A DNA stretch of 64,000 nt from Nothophaeocryptopus gaeumannii (GCA_031771865.1 JASISA010000027.1:2976001-3040000), one strand, 5' to 3'; numbered from the stretch's first letter, positions 31,736 to 43,780 are shown. Translations and numbers: made by a program. The notes: generated by a model from the sequence alone, not told the origin.

Positions 31736-33765
31736 ATGTTGTAAGCGAGCACCTCGGCCCTGCAGCCTGCTATCTCACAGCAGAGTAGGCCACATGGCGC
31801 ATGCCAGTACGACTGCGGGCAGACAGACTGACCTAAGCTGTGAAAAGCGTCCTCCCTCCGCCGCCTCGGGGAAATCTCTATGTGTCTGGCGGCGGGCCCC
31901 TGCTAGAGACTAATAACACACTCGAGCATCCCACTGGCGCGGAATACCAGCTGGTCCTCGGTGAGGGCACGTATGCACTCAAGGACGACCTTCACCTTGC
32001 GACACCTCCGCCCCACCCGAGCGATGCGCCGCAGCCCAACAACAACCCTCTCGCCATCTCGGGCGGCCTGCCGACGAATGGTGTAAAGCTCTCGATAGTG
32101 GTTCTTGCGCCTCGCAAACCTCCATCACAGAACCTCTTTCGCACGTTCACATCGCACAGCACAAGGTCGAATATACCACCTAGCATCCAGGAGGAAATAC
32201 ACAGCCCCAAGACCGACGTAGGCTCTGCCGCGAACAATCCATTCGGCTCCGCGACATACTACAATCAGACGCCGGCGTTTGGAGATGGCAACCCAGCGCT
32301 CGCCCTGCCCGTAAATCCCAAGGCGAAGAAGGATCAAAGAGCCAAGCCCAAAAACAATATTGTCAAGTCAAATTCCTCATATGTGTCTCGGGTAATACCT
32401 CACGAATCGCTTCAGAAGCGCCTGAACGAGCGATCTCCAGAAGGGCTGTTCGCTTTCGCAAATGTCAACCGTGCATTCATGTGGCTCGACCTGTCATCTG
32501 ATATCAAGACCGAGAATATGACGAAGGTGCTCTTCACGAAGGCGCATGCTCTCTGCCATGACGTGAATGCAGCCACAAAGGCAAGTAATCATCTCGATGT
32601 GGTTCTTGGGTTCAACACGGGCGACATCATCTGGTACGAGCCCATGTCTCAGAAGTATGCCAGATTGAACAAGAACGGCATGATCAATTCGTCTGCAATT
32701 TCCTCCGTGAAATGGATACCTAACAAAGACAATTATTTTGTCGCGGCACACATGGACGGTACGCTTGTCATTCACGACAAGGAGAGAGAGGATTCCGAAT
32801 TCGTGGCAGAGGAAACATCTCCCTCAGAGAATGGCTGCCATGCCAACGGCGAGCAAGACGCGAAGCTCAAATTCCGGGTGAAGAAGTCGGTGCAGTCGCG
32901 AAATCAGACCAAGAACCCCGTGGCAGTCTGGCAAGTCTCGAATATGAAGATAAACGATATTGCGTTTTCTCCGGATGGCCAATTACTTGCTGTGGTTAGC
33001 GACGATGGGTGCTTGACAATCGTTGACTACATCGAAGAGCGGGTCCTGGATGTTTTCAGATCATACTATGGCGCCATGCTGTGTGTGACTTGGTCACCCG
33101 ATGCGCGTTATGTCCTATCTGGTGGACAAGATGACCTGATCAGCATATGGTCTTTGGCGGACCATGCACTGGTCGCCAGATGTGTGGGCCACGAATCTTG
33201 GGTCACAGACGTGAAGTTTGACCCATGGAGGTGCGACGAGCGTAACTATCGGTTTGGAAGTGTTGGTGAAGATTGCAGGCTTCTGCTTTGGGATTTCTCG
33301 GTGGGTATGTTGGGACGACCCAAGACGATACGGCAGCGCGGTAGTATCTCGAGTCATGTCCCGGGAGAGCACAAACACAGTGTCACCACACTCGGCAGAT
33401 ATAGGAGCGATTCAAACCTCACGCAAGTGCAGACGGCCGATACGGAGCAGGACGAGGTGGTGCATCCTGTGGATTCAAAAGCAAGCACGCCCGTGCTACC
33501 GCCGGTCATGTCGAAGTCTATCGACGAGCATCCACTCTGTTGGCTTGGATTCGAAAGCGATTGCATTCTTACATCGTGCAAAGATGGTGAGTTTTTTCCA
33601 ATGCTCCATGGTCCTTGCGTTTTGGTTGGGATCTACAGACCCACCCAGTGTCACAGACGCCGTGCCGAGCACTTGACAGTGTTAGGGCTGTGGTATGGCT
33701 CAAGTGAACGCTGACCATTCCTCGCAGGCCACATTCGCGAATGGAGTAGGCCCAATGATGCTTGA
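31736..33765 (+). CDS. creC: CreC-type WD40 protein of the carbon-repression deubiquitinase complex
   Basis: A 593-residue WD40 protein of the CreC/WDR20 family. In Aspergillus CreC partners the deubiquitinase CreB and tunes carbon catabolite repression and permease turnover. Exon 1 holds just five coding bases, ATGTT (31736..31740). The intron 31741..31847 (GTAAGC/AAAAG) then joins exon 2 (31848..33586) to give MFVLPPPPR, the family's typical N-terminus. The last exon (33728..33765) encodes GHIREWSRPNDA, completing the final blade. Family landmarks: EGTYALKDDLHLATPPPHPS, KNNIVKSNSSYVSRVIPHE, GLFAFANVNRAFMWLDL and the repeats IAFSPDGQLLAVVSDDG and VTWSPDARYVLSGGQDDLIS. An internal Asn/Glu-rich loop separates blades. 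Without the tiny first exon the frame has no ATG at the right place. Confidence 0.93.
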
Positions 33766-35200
33766 TAAGATGATGGCTTGAACGAAGCATGGCCGATCCC
33801 GGCACGTGGGATGAAGATGACCCCCATGCCCGTGAAAAGATGATGAGCAAGGCTGGTGTCTTAGCGTCGTGCAACATGCGAAGGGCAGGAGATGATAGTG
33901 GGAAGTCACGAGGGAAGGGGCAAGGCAATTTTTGCGTCCAGGACATCCGACATACAACTTGGTGAAGTACTCCGAACATGTGCAAAGACCGCCTTCAGGC
34001 TGAGAAGACGGAATTATTGACTCATCAACGCGTGAAAGGCAACTTCATGCAGTGGCCGTAGGCAAACTTTAAGCCACGCGGAGCTATGTCGTTGGGAACT
34101 TGGAGCAGTCAGTGGCCCTGGTCCCGCAGCCAGCTTGGCAAGCTTGCAGGCCATGTGTCGATCTGCAAGGCCCACCCTCATCATCACGCAGCTGGGGTCC
34201 CGTTGGCTGATGATGAAGGAGAATGCTAAGCTACATGACTACTACTGTGTATGCCATATATTCGCCGATGCGATTTGCCAGGGCACGCTGGGCTGCGAGC
34301 GGTGCGACGGATATTAGCAGCTGCGATGGACGGATTGGCGTTTGCAGACATAGCGGCATGCGATACAGCCCATGGGTAGAGACGTCGTGCTGGTTCGAGG
34401 GGTGACATGTGAGATGTGGTCTGTCGTGGCGTGGTATGCCATGTGTGCCATGGATAGCGGCGTTTGACGGTGCATTGTTCAATATGTGTTCCGCAGCTCC
34501 AAGAGCGTGGCTACGTTCTACCTTGTTCTTCGAAAACCCTGAGCTTCATTCACACAGCAGTCTGCTTAAGAAAATATCCTCACGATCCTGTACTGTACAC
34601 CACATACCACCGCCTCGCATGGAGTTGGCAGGCACGCGTACATAGGCACGTGCTGTCGCCATAACTCCTACCACGCACGACTTGTAACCTTATATCCTGT
34701 GGACTGGACCTGTACCACCTGGTGGTCAGTCTTACGCATCATCGCGGTGCCCGACTCGCTGGGTGTCGCTGTTATCGCGGCTTCAAATCAGTCGCGCGCC
34801 ACACATCAAACAATAGTCATGTCCGGTGATACTGCGGTCGCCGTCACTGTCCACTTCTGCACGCCCCGAGCGCCTCTTCCCTTGTGCTCAACATAATCAA
34901 ACATATACACCTCTCCGTGGACCCCGCCCCTTCTCTGCACCTTCACAACCCGATTGCACACGAACGAGGTACGCACGATTACTACGTGCCGTCGCCTTCG
35001 CCATCGCCATCGCCGCCCCGCCCCGCCCCGCCCCGCGGTCCAACTTCGATTGAGCACTTCTGGTCGCAGAGACACGGTCAGACCCATCCAACAACCCCGA
35101 TCCCGTACCTGCCTGTGTCGTCCGCAGCAGCACTCGTGCATTGCATTGCTGCAGTCGCAAAACGTGACCTCGCTGGTGAGCTCAAGAGCTCGAGACAGAT
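33766..35200. other. Intergenic region and arrestin promoter
   Basis: A 1.4-kb stretch without a supportable gene between two same-strand genes. It includes a run of CCCCG units at about 35015-35036 followed by CGGTCC, close to the arrestin start, likely in its 5' leader or core promoter. Confidence 0.45.
35015..35036. repeat. CCCCG pentanucleotide repeat
   Basis: Four CCCCG units about 165 bp before the start codon of the arrestin gene. Confidence 0.85.
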
Positions 35201-37306
35201 ATGGCCGGTGTGCCAACCCACCCGGTGCTCAACGTAAGTCTCGTCTGATAGTGGCCTGCGAAATCGCAAAACGCCATAAAGAAGCAAGCTGATCGGGGCC
35301 TTCTACCCATGCAGTGGGTATCCGCGCCGTCTGGCCTTCGTACGCCCAATATGTTGCCCTCGCGCAACAATAACAGCTCCAACAGCTCACGCCACCATAA
35401 CAAGCCGTGGTTGGAGATCCTCCCTGATGTTCGCTTCATTGTCTTCCACGGCAATGAGCATGAAGCACAATCAGTCAAGCTGAGAGGAACTGTGCGCCTC
35501 CACACACCAGAGGCCATGAGCATTTTGAAGCCCAAGGTCCGGCTCGAGGGCAAGCGAAAGATCAGCTGGTGGTACATGGGAGGCATCTCCGCCGGCGAGG
35601 TGGTTGACAAGCGCGTCTTCTGGAATCAAGAGCAGAGATTGGGTATTGAAAGCGCGCATAAGATCAAGGCTGGCACCATAGACTGGCCATTTGAGTTCGA
35701 GCTGTCGCCATCTATGCCCGAAAGTGTAGAGGGCTTGCGAGAGACGTACATTGCTTATCATCTGCATGCGAGCGTCTCTAGACCTGGCTGGAACGCCAAA
35801 GACATTACTGCCCAGGAGCACATCCGCATTGTGCGCACACTAGGGCAGGATTCCATGGAGATGACTCGATCGCGAGTGAATGCCGACATTTGGGCCAACA
35901 AGATATCTTACAGCATATCGATACCGACCGATGCTATCGTCTTTGGAACCTCAATCACCGCAGATGTCGAACTTTCGCCGATCAAGAAGGGTCTCAGACT
36001 GGGCAAAATCGAATTGCGTTTGATGGAAACTGTCGTGAAGCGAATCCAGGCAACTGAAGTTCCAGACATCCGCGGCGACCGCTCCAAGACTGAGGAGTCG
36101 GAGGTGGCCAAGGCAGATATGGAATTTCCCGAACACACCAGAATAATATACAACGACGAGAGTGTGGAAAACCCTACCATGGCTGATGAAATGTACAAGT
36201 TCAAGGCTACCCTGCCGCTGCCAAAGTCTTTGAATGTTTGCAGGCAAGATGTGGACTCTCACAGCATCAACGTCACACATCGTTTCAAGCTCATGGTGAA
36301 TATTCACAATCCGGAAGGTCACGTTTCGCAGCTTGTCTGTCGCCTGCCTGTCAAACTCTTCATCTCACCCAATTTACCAGTCGATGAGCGGAACGAAGTC
36401 TGTCCCACCGCCAATGGTGTTTCAGATGCTGAGCTCAACTCTTCCGAAACCGCCGTCGTGGCACCACCAGAATATGGGCGGCATCAGCTTGACCAAATTT
36501 ACAGCGACATCGATCCCAGTGGCTTCATGAGCCGTGCAGGAAGTGGACCAGGGACTCCAGCAGGACTGATAGCCCAAAGTCGACGAGGCTCTCACGAGAA
36601 CGTCTTGTCCTTGAATGGGCTGGCAAACGACGATCCGGCGGCAACACACGGAAGTGCAATGCCACATCTGCTGCACTCTCGCTTGGCAAACCTGCAGGAG
36701 AGCGCTGCTGCGATCAACATTGATCGATCTCACGGCTCCACCCGAACGCATAGCCCTTCTGGGGAACATTCACCGGCCCCTGGGTTGTCCGATGCGAATA
36801 ATCACGAGCAGTCGCATTCACCTGTCGACAACCACCACAGGCCCACCCCTCCGGTGCGAAACACATCATCGTATTTCCCTTCTGCAGGTCATTCGGCCCA
36901 CGGCAGCGCACCCATGTCAACACGCACGTCAGACGAAGACCATTCGAGCGGAATTCAACACACGAATTACAACATGGAAGACCTTAGTCGGGTGCCGTCC
37001 TACGGAGCTGCATTACGTACTCCAGGAGCAATCACACCTTTCACGGACGGGCCGCCCAGTTACGAGGTCGCCACGAGCCGGCCAGCAACGAGACCGCCGA
37101 GTCCAATCCAAAGACCAGGGCAAGCGCACGTGAGAAGCGGCACGTCGACACCCAACTCGCACAGCTCACAAAGCACCTTGACGACGCCCTTTGCGGCCTT
37201 GAATTTGGGCATGAGCCAAGCTGGGCAGCCGTCGCATCAGCAGGCTTCTCGCGCTCACGGACAAGACGAAGAAGCAAGACTGCGCATGGTGCGAGCAAGA
37301 ACTTAG
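35201..37306 (+). CDS. Alpha-arrestin with PPxY motifs (Rod1/CreD-like)
   Basis: A 674-residue arrestin-related trafficking adaptor. Such proteins bind plasma-membrane permeases and recruit a Rsp5/HulA-type HECT ligase through PPxY motifs, causing endocytosis. Exon 1 (35201..35233, MAGVPTHPVLN) is spliced by an 81-nt intron (GTAAGT/TGCAG) to exon 2 (35315..37306). The in-frame ATG at 35309 lies inside the acceptor and is a poorer start. Arrestin-N occupies ~38-190 (EILPDVRFIVFHGNEHEAQS; KVRLEGKRKISWWYMG). Arrestin-C occupies ~205-360 (KISYSISIPTDAIVFGTSI; LRLGKIELRLMETVVKR). PPEY is at 395-398 and PPSY at 591-594, with a Ser/His-rich disordered tail. A. nidulans creD and yeast Rod1/Rog3 are the nearest functional models; exact orthology is not certain. 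It sits next to the CreC gene. Confidence 0.9.
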
Positions 37307-38018
37307 AATTGGTTGTCCCGCAGCATGCGAGCTATTCTGGGTGCGTGCGATGGCGAGAGGCACGTGCGGCCCGTATCATCTTGATGACGATGCCTGCATG
37401 TCGTCGCAAGGGTTTTGTTTTCACTGGCATAGCGACACAGCGTTCTTTCTGTCTTTCGTTTGTTTTCCCCATGGGTCGGGACCAGCTTGGCAAGTTATTT
37501 GCTTCACAAGAGATACCAGAATAGATTGCGATTGGACCGGACTAGAGTTGCAAAGCAACGGAATTGCATTTTGACGATATTTGGATGGATCGAGATGTTC
37601 GGATGGGTTGAGACGGAAGTGGCAGACAACACCACCAGATGGCCATTATCGCTGCCAGGACAACGCACCCAAAGATTTAAGTTTCGTAATGGTGTTTCGG
37701 TTTCAAAGTGTGTTTGCGAGGGTAAGATACACCCGGCTCGTTTGACATGGAGAGTATGACGGAATGCATCAGGAGACTTGGGATACTGATCATGGATTGA
37801 GCTGCATCTCAAGCTCATCGCATGTTATTGATTCACACTTTTCTTCTCCCAAACAAGGGTATCGACGCAAGTCAAGACTCCTCCATCGCTCAAACGCTCA
37901 CATTAAGCTCATCAATGAATCAAAAGCCACCACAATCGCTTTCTCATGGCTAATTAGATGCACACCTGTACCGGCAGGCAGGCAGGCTCCTTGACGTATC
38001 AACGGGCAGAAGGTTGTG
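37307..38018. other. Intergenic region between convergent genes
   Basis: The 712 bp hold 3' flanks only. No coding character or repeat was noticed beyond short AT-rich pieces. Confidence 0.45.
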
Positions 38019-38831
38019 CTACGTCCAGACCGACCTCCTTCGTCCATCATCAGCGTACCACCGCGAGCGCTCGGTAGGCTCACGAACTTCCACGCGATAA
38101 TTCTCCTTTTTCCGCTGCATGTCCTGATCGTAAAGGGTTCCTCGCCGTTGATTGGAGGCTGGCATTGGCCTCACGGCAACATCTTCGACATTGTCCGCAA
38201 GGATTACAGTCGAGTAGCGTTTTGGTTTGTGGGAAGTTCTGCGACGAGGTCGATTTGATTGAGCCGGTTCGATAAAGGCAGCGTCTGTGCGATCTTCACA
38301 TGGTGCGGTTGATGCATGGAAGCTGCCGCGACGTGCCGCCACTGGGTAGGTTCGGTCGTAGCTGACTACCGGGACCGAATAGCAATGTGTTGATGTGCGA
38401 ATACCTCTCTCCATCGATTGTAGCAGTTGCCGCAGTTGGGTGTATCCGTGGGGAATCTCCACGCGGACTAGCCTGGAGTCGTCTTTCCGCGTGCTGTAGA
38501 CTTCAGAGTCGCGAGCGAAAACATGGCACGCTACATCGCCTGCGAGACCTCGTCCTGAATCACACAATCGTCCACCTGATCGGTAGACATGGAGTGGATC
38601 GAAACAGTCGGGACATTGGCGAGCGTGCACTTCGAAATTGTACAAGGACCAAGCCTCGACTGTTGTTAAAGGTCGGGAGGATTTGTTCTCGGATGATGGT
38701 GCGAACCGGACTGCTTTGGGTGATGTTGCTCCCGGGGATGATGGAGCGATGGTAGGAGGCGCAGCATTATTGTTGTTGTCGGGCCGCACCTCGACAATGG
38801 TGGGCCGGACGGAGTTTCGTCGCGACGACAT
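38019..38831 (-). CDS. Conserved-looking fungal protein of unknown function
   Basis: A 270-residue single-exon protein starting at ATG 38831 (MSSRRNSVRPTIVEVRPD) and ending TAG. The N-terminal ~60 residues are Pro/Ser/Asn-rich. Residues ~63-140 look folded and hold a Cys-x2-Cys ... Cys pattern (ARQCPDCFDPLHVYRSGGRL, CDSGRGLAGDVACHVF), which may bind metal, followed by VRVEIPHGYTQLRQLLQSME. The C-terminal half is basic (NRPRRRTSHKPKRYS, REPTERSRWYADDGRRR). I do not recognise a named family. Its 5' leader contains a 29-unit CAA/AAC repeat beginning ~20 bases upstream of the ATG; an in-frame TGA between repeat and ATG shows the repeat is not translated in this frame. Confidence 0.75.
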   Translation of the reverse strand: MSSRRNSVRPTIVEVRPDNNNNAAPPTIAPSSPGATSPKAVRFAPSSENKSSRPLTTVEAWSLYNFEVHARQCPDCFDPLHVYRSGGRLCDSGRGLAGDVACHVFARDSEVYSTRKDDSRLVRVEIPHGYTQLRQLLQSMERGIRTSTHCYSVPVVSYDRTYPVAARRGSFHASTAPCEDRTDAAFIEPAQSNRPRRRTSHKPKRYSTVILADNVEDVAVRPMPASNQRRGTLYDQDMQRKKENYRVEVREPTERSRWYADDGRRRSVWT

Positions 38832-38849
38832 CTGGCTGATGCTTCACGC

Positions 38850-38850
<1 letters not shown>

Positions 38851-38937
<87 letters not shown>
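38851..38937. repeat. (GTT)29 trinucleotide repeat (AAC/CAA on the coding strand) in a 5' leader
   Basis: Twenty-nine uninterrupted GTT units (87 bp), flanked by GCT and GTC. On the minus strand it is an AAC/CAA run ending about 20 nt before the ATG of the gene at 38831. In other frames it would encode poly-Asn or poly-Gln, but no credible protein contains it. It is the longest pure repeat of the window. Confidence 0.97.
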
Positions 38938-38939
<2 letters not shown>

Positions 38940-38940
38940 C

Positions 38941-40672
38941 GTGGCGGATGACGGTCGAGGAAGGCGTCAATGGTGGTGGTGGTGCGCAATGAGATTGCAG
39001 CTGTGTGGACGAGTGGTGAGAAGTGATTGGGAAGGGGGTCAAAAAGAAGGCAGACGGGAAGCAAGGCAAAGATATAATGGCAACGGTTGTCCAAGTACTG
39101 TACCTCACCTCATAACAACCAGGCGTCAAGGGCTCAAGGCAGAGCAGGCATCCGAGCCTCGAAGCTATCTGACCCACCCGGCAAGTAGGTAGGAGATACT
39201 CGGAGTACGTGGCGTAGACGGGAAGGGAGGGGAGAGCTGCGACGTGAAGCGTGTGTGGAACATGCAACATGCCATGCCATGCGTCGAGAGAACAGTCAGA
39301 GATGTCCAACCCGAGCATGGGAGCCTGGACGTCTGGGACGTCTGGAACCATGCCACACCACAGAAGAGTCTCAAGAGAGGCCGCCAGCTGGAGTCACGCT
39401 AGAAGAAGAAGAAGGCTGCATGGAGGAATACAAGGCAGCAAAGCCACCACCCGGTATCCACCATCACCATGCTCACAGACGCTCATGCTCACCACGCCCA
39501 CTAGACCCACTGCATCGTTCGCAGCCATCCACCGCGGACGACCACCAACCTCCCAACCTCCATGTCGTCGACCACAAGACCATGATGCACCATCCCCATC
39601 CCCATCCCCATCCCCATCCCCACCGAGACCCTGGAGACTGACCGTTTGGCCGCCCTCCTGCATGCACAAGAGTGTTGCATGCACACAGGCCCGGCTTGGA
39701 GCGCTGCACCATGTACGGACATTCGATCGGAGACGGAGGCAGTAGGAGTAGTAGGGATAGTAGGAGATTGTCAGAGGAAGCAGAGGTTGTTTCGTGCACC
39801 GCTTTCACCAGCATACCCATGGGATAGAACTACCCTATTACATTATAGTATGCTTGGCGTAGTAGCATCGTGCCTCATGCAAGCAAGAAAGGTGACTCCC
39901 GTCTCCCGCGAGCATCACCATCATCATCATTCGCGCAATCAACGCTGCATGTCATTCTTGGTGGATGCCTCGTGATTCGATGGCAACCTAAGGTACTGTA
40001 CCCACTTGTCGCGGTGAGGCGCAGCTGTTGGTGTGTAGCGCTCGGAAGAGAGCGAGTCCATATACAGTCACCGTCGACAGACCACGGTGACCTGACGGGC
40101 ACACATCTCATCAAATAATGACTGTTCGGCACATATCCTCCATGTATCACGAACTCACTCTCTTCCACTGACTCACTCTCTTCCACCGTCTTGCTACTTC
40201 CGTATCTCTCCGCTGTCCATCTGCCTCCACCATCTCACCTCTAATCCGCTGGTGGTATCAAATGCCATGCACGCGTCTTGCACCGAAGGGCAAAGGATGC
40301 CGTTTCGCCAAGTAAGAGAGAGGGACGACGAGGTGGGATCTTGGGTCTTGGGGCCGGAGCGACGAGCAACATGACCCAACGGCGGTGCGTCATTTCACAG
40401 ACACCCAATAGCCATCATGACATCAACCATCACAACTAAACTTCCACACTTGACAATCCCTCTGTTCTCCTCTCCAAACACCGGTAGGCATACCAGAGCA
40501 ACTCACGCACCAAGTGCGATTCGTATACAGAATCAGGCTATTGCCTTCGTACCCTCCCCATCATTGGCCGCCTCATCCTTCGCCCTGACAGCGTTTGTCC
40601 TTGTCGCCTGGCACCTGCTATCTGCCGCCCGCGCATCGATCGGAAGCGGAACCCCATACACCCAGAGCAACC
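38941..40672. other. Gene-free region with CATCCC repeat
   Basis: About 1.7 kb without a convincing gene. Frames at 39251-39745 on both strands are held open by the CATCCC repeat (39591-39622) and by His/Pro-rich composition, and lack other coding features. The last ~250 bases are presumably the promoter of the HhH-GPD-like gene. Confidence 0.45.
39591..39622. repeat. CATCCC hexanucleotide repeat
   Basis: Five and a third tandem CATCCC units in non-coding DNA. Confidence 0.9.
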
Positions 40673-41960
40673 ATGCCTCCGAAGAAGACCGCGCCCGGAT
40701 CCAAGGCGAAATTGTCTGGACAAAGCAAGCATGCATCCGCAGACAAGAGTGCCGCCTAACAGGTTGGGACAAAAGCCCTCTACTCTGCCCCCGATGACAC
40801 TGCTAAAGGATTGAAGAATGAGAACAAGGCGAACAATGGCGCTAGTCCGCCCCGCGCGAGCAAGGGACAGCGTCAGGATAGGCATGAGGCTCAGAGAGAC
40901 GTGGAGACTGAGAACGGGAATGGGAGCACGGGAGCACAACATCAACCTACTGGCGGAAATGCCACCAAGACAAACCCGCCTTCAAAGAAACGCAAAATCG
41001 ATCAATATTCAGTCGAGCCGTCAAAGGCAAAGGCACCTCGTCGGTCCGCTCGCGGTGCTGAACAGGCGCAACCGTCCCAGCAACAGCTTCTGAACTATCT
41101 CTTATCCAGCGAAGCTGAGGAGGAATGCCGTCCAGATGACGAGAAAGAGGATATACAAAATCGTGGCAATATCAAGACTTACTCCTCCTCCGCGCTCAAC
41201 CCATTCGAGGAGCTCATGTGCGCTGTCATTCTTTCCCGCCCCATCTCCCACAGGCTTGGATTGAGGACGATCCGCACCGTTTTGAACGATCCGTATAACT
41301 TTAACAGTGCCCAAGCCGTGCGGGATGCCCGCGACAAGGGTCGTCACCAGGCAATGTGGGACGCGCGAACTCAGCACAAGGGCAAGACTGCCGATCAACT
41401 TGGGCAAATCGCGGACATGGTTATGAATAGTTTCACGTCTAGCGATGACAAAGACGGCAGACAGTTGCAGACGGTGCTGGATGAGAATGATGGTGATATT
41501 GATAAGGCTCTCGCAGTTCTGAAGGAGCGGATCAAAGGCCTGGGTAATACTGGTTTGGACATCTTCCTGCGTCGCATTCAGTGCGTCATATCTCCAATCC
41601 TGGCATGAAGCACGCTGACCTTTTTATTAGATGGCTTTGGACAAGCGGATTCCCATACGTTGATGGTAGAACGCGACAAGCTCTCAAGCAGCTGGGCCTT
41701 CCTCAGGACGCGGAGCAATTGAACGAGTTGATTGAGCTTCATTGGGCCAACCTGAAAACCAAGCAGCTGGCCGGATCGGACGATGCTGCAAGGCAGCGCA
41801 GGGCCTTTGTAAGAAATTCAATGCTTGAAGCCATGCGATGGCCCAGACACTGGCTGACTCTTCACCCTTTGCATTGCAGGTCGTTATTTTAGAGAGAGCA
41901 ACGGGAGCCGAGCTGGAAAATAAGATCGACACTCTGCTCACAGCGGCGGCGTCCGTTTGA
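40673..41960 (+). pseudogene. HhH-GPD-like DNA-glycosylase-family gene with an in-frame TAA at codon 29
   Basis: Model: exons 40673..41580, 41631..41808 and 41880..41960, introns in phase, 388 sense positions including one TAA. The ATG at 40673 opens MPPKKTAPGSKAKLSGQSKH, a typical basic N-terminus. Codon 29 (40757-40759) is TAA, and the same frame then continues unbroken (QVGTKALYSAPDDTAKGLKN). A Lys/Arg-rich disordered part precedes a helical core (NPFEELMCAVILSRPISHRL, LRTIRTVLNDPYNF) with the hairpin IKGLGNTGLDIFLRRIQ and, after it, FPYVDGRTRQALKQLG. The VD there sits where HhH-GPD enzymes keep the catalytic Asp; the hairpin lacks the EndoIII-type Lys. Such enzymes excise damaged bases. 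No other in-frame ATG precedes the core, so either the gene is dead, the TAA is read through, or an unseen exon supplies the start. Confidence 0.6.
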
Positions 41961-43780
41961 AGGTTCAAGCATGATTTCGGGATGCATCTGGGAAGTGAGA
42001 GCGACGTCTTTTCCGTGCATGTCATGGACGACTCGAGCAGCATCGTAACAAGTCCAAAGGGATTTCATTTCCATGCCCATACGGCGCCGCAGAGAGGTGT
42101 TACGAAGAAGCGCATGATCATGAATACATTGGTACATTGCTGCTTGAGGTGGTCCCAGGGTATGAGATTTAAGGTATGTGTAATGGCGACATGCTCCGGC
42201 CCTAGGAAAAAAACAAGTGCGTCAACCCTTCGGTGTGCTCACAACACCGCGACTGAATAGCGCGCTGGGCTCTCTCAATCTTGCTTACGGGAGTCGCCGT
42301 TCGGTGGCTGGTATTGCATCTCCTGACGCCGTGACTGGTATCCTGTCCGCGAAGCCTGATCATCCGTCGCACGATCCTGCAATTCGGTATTCATCTGCGC
42401 CAGGGCGCACGGTCCGCAGCAGCAAGATACCATCTGCAAGGCGAAGAGTGGAGAGTCAGCGTACGTATTGAACACTAGATGACTTTCACTCTTCGATTGC
42501 TTACACAGTCTCCGCAATCGCTGCCTCGCATTCCCAGCTGACCACGAACATCTGCTCGCTTGATCATGATCGGAATCCATGCACACCCAGGGCAAACAAA
42601 ACAGAGGGCGATATGAGCGAAGCTCTATTCATTCAGGTCGCCCTGTAAACCAAAGTATCGAAGGTCAGCATTCATCCGAGGCGTGGAATGGGTTCCGGAC
42701 TTGTGGTCTATGGCTTACCATATGGTCCAAGTCGGTATTTGGGAACTTTTGTTGACGATGATGCACGCGGCCCAGAACCCAGCACGGCAGGAACTAGCTG
42801 GCCAGGCACTACCGTCGAGAAAGAATCGAGCTATCAGCAATTGTGCTGGATGGGCATATCATCGTGGATGGGTTCGTACGGTACGGATGTCGCCTCCGCA
42901 ACAGTGCGAGCACAAGTCGTTGCGCCATGGTGCGTCTTGGTCTTCCTGTGTTGGTCGAACAGGATCTGGTGATAGACTTGTCAGTTCGGAAATGTTGCAG
43001 GGTACTGATTGGTGATATAACACTTACGACTCTCCATGATTTTAGTGATGCCGATAGTCGATGTGTATTGATGAATGGTCCGTTGGTCCGTTGTGGAAGG
43101 TCAGATGTGTGCAATGCGAGGTAGTTGGGAAGTGGATGGAAGGCAATGGGAAGATGACAAGGGTCGATGGGAGTTCTGTGCCCCTTGGGCCCAGGACGAA
43201 CTTGCCTGTTGCTCCGTCCACCACATTCTTGCCGGGCGAATGCACCCGCCTCAGGTGTCACGAGGAAAGCGTTGCTAGACTGATTCTAACAGACAGGTGC
43301 TTGATGTGCCTGGAATGAGCCACACTTGTAAGCATGCAGAGCAAGAGCAAGAGCACACGCAAGATCTATTCGAACAACCACATGTGCATAAGCGTGAGTA
43401 CTGACGTGAGTACTGCTTCTAGAGCTCTCGACGTCCAATTTTTACACGAGTACTTGAGATGTGAGGCTGAGAGCAAAGCGTCCACCGTTTGGAAGGAGAA
43501 AATCTCCTCCGTTTTCGTTCCTGGAGTGCGCTTTCCTTCTCCTGCGAAGTTGAAATTAGTTTCCACACTGTCATGTGCATAGGCGTTTTCACAGATCCAG
43601 CTGAACTTGGGAGAATTCAATTTTCCTCACCTTGTATAAGTAATCTCGATGACATCACCACAGCAGGCACGTGGCATGGATTATATATGCATGCGCACAT
43701 CACGCACGTTTCCACTGCAGACAGGGAAACAAAGCCACGATTCACTGCTCCTTGCTGATACCGTCGACGACTTCATCGCC
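41961..43780. other. 1.8-kb region without supported genes
   Basis: Only short frames were seen. One at 42688-42972 (+) has a GTATTT-like internal donor and many Trp, but no consistent splicing. The 3' part (43600-43780) is the probable promoter of the SDR gene. Confidence 0.4.

Noticed and set aside
38767..39351. Poly-Asn or poly-Gln proteins across the GTT repeat
   Set aside because: The frames are open only because of the repeat; flanking residues lack coding character and they overlap the 5' leader of the gene at 38831.
39251..39745. His/Pro-rich frame over the CATCCC repeat
   Set aside because: It is open because of a repeat with a unit divisible by three; no splice sites or family support.
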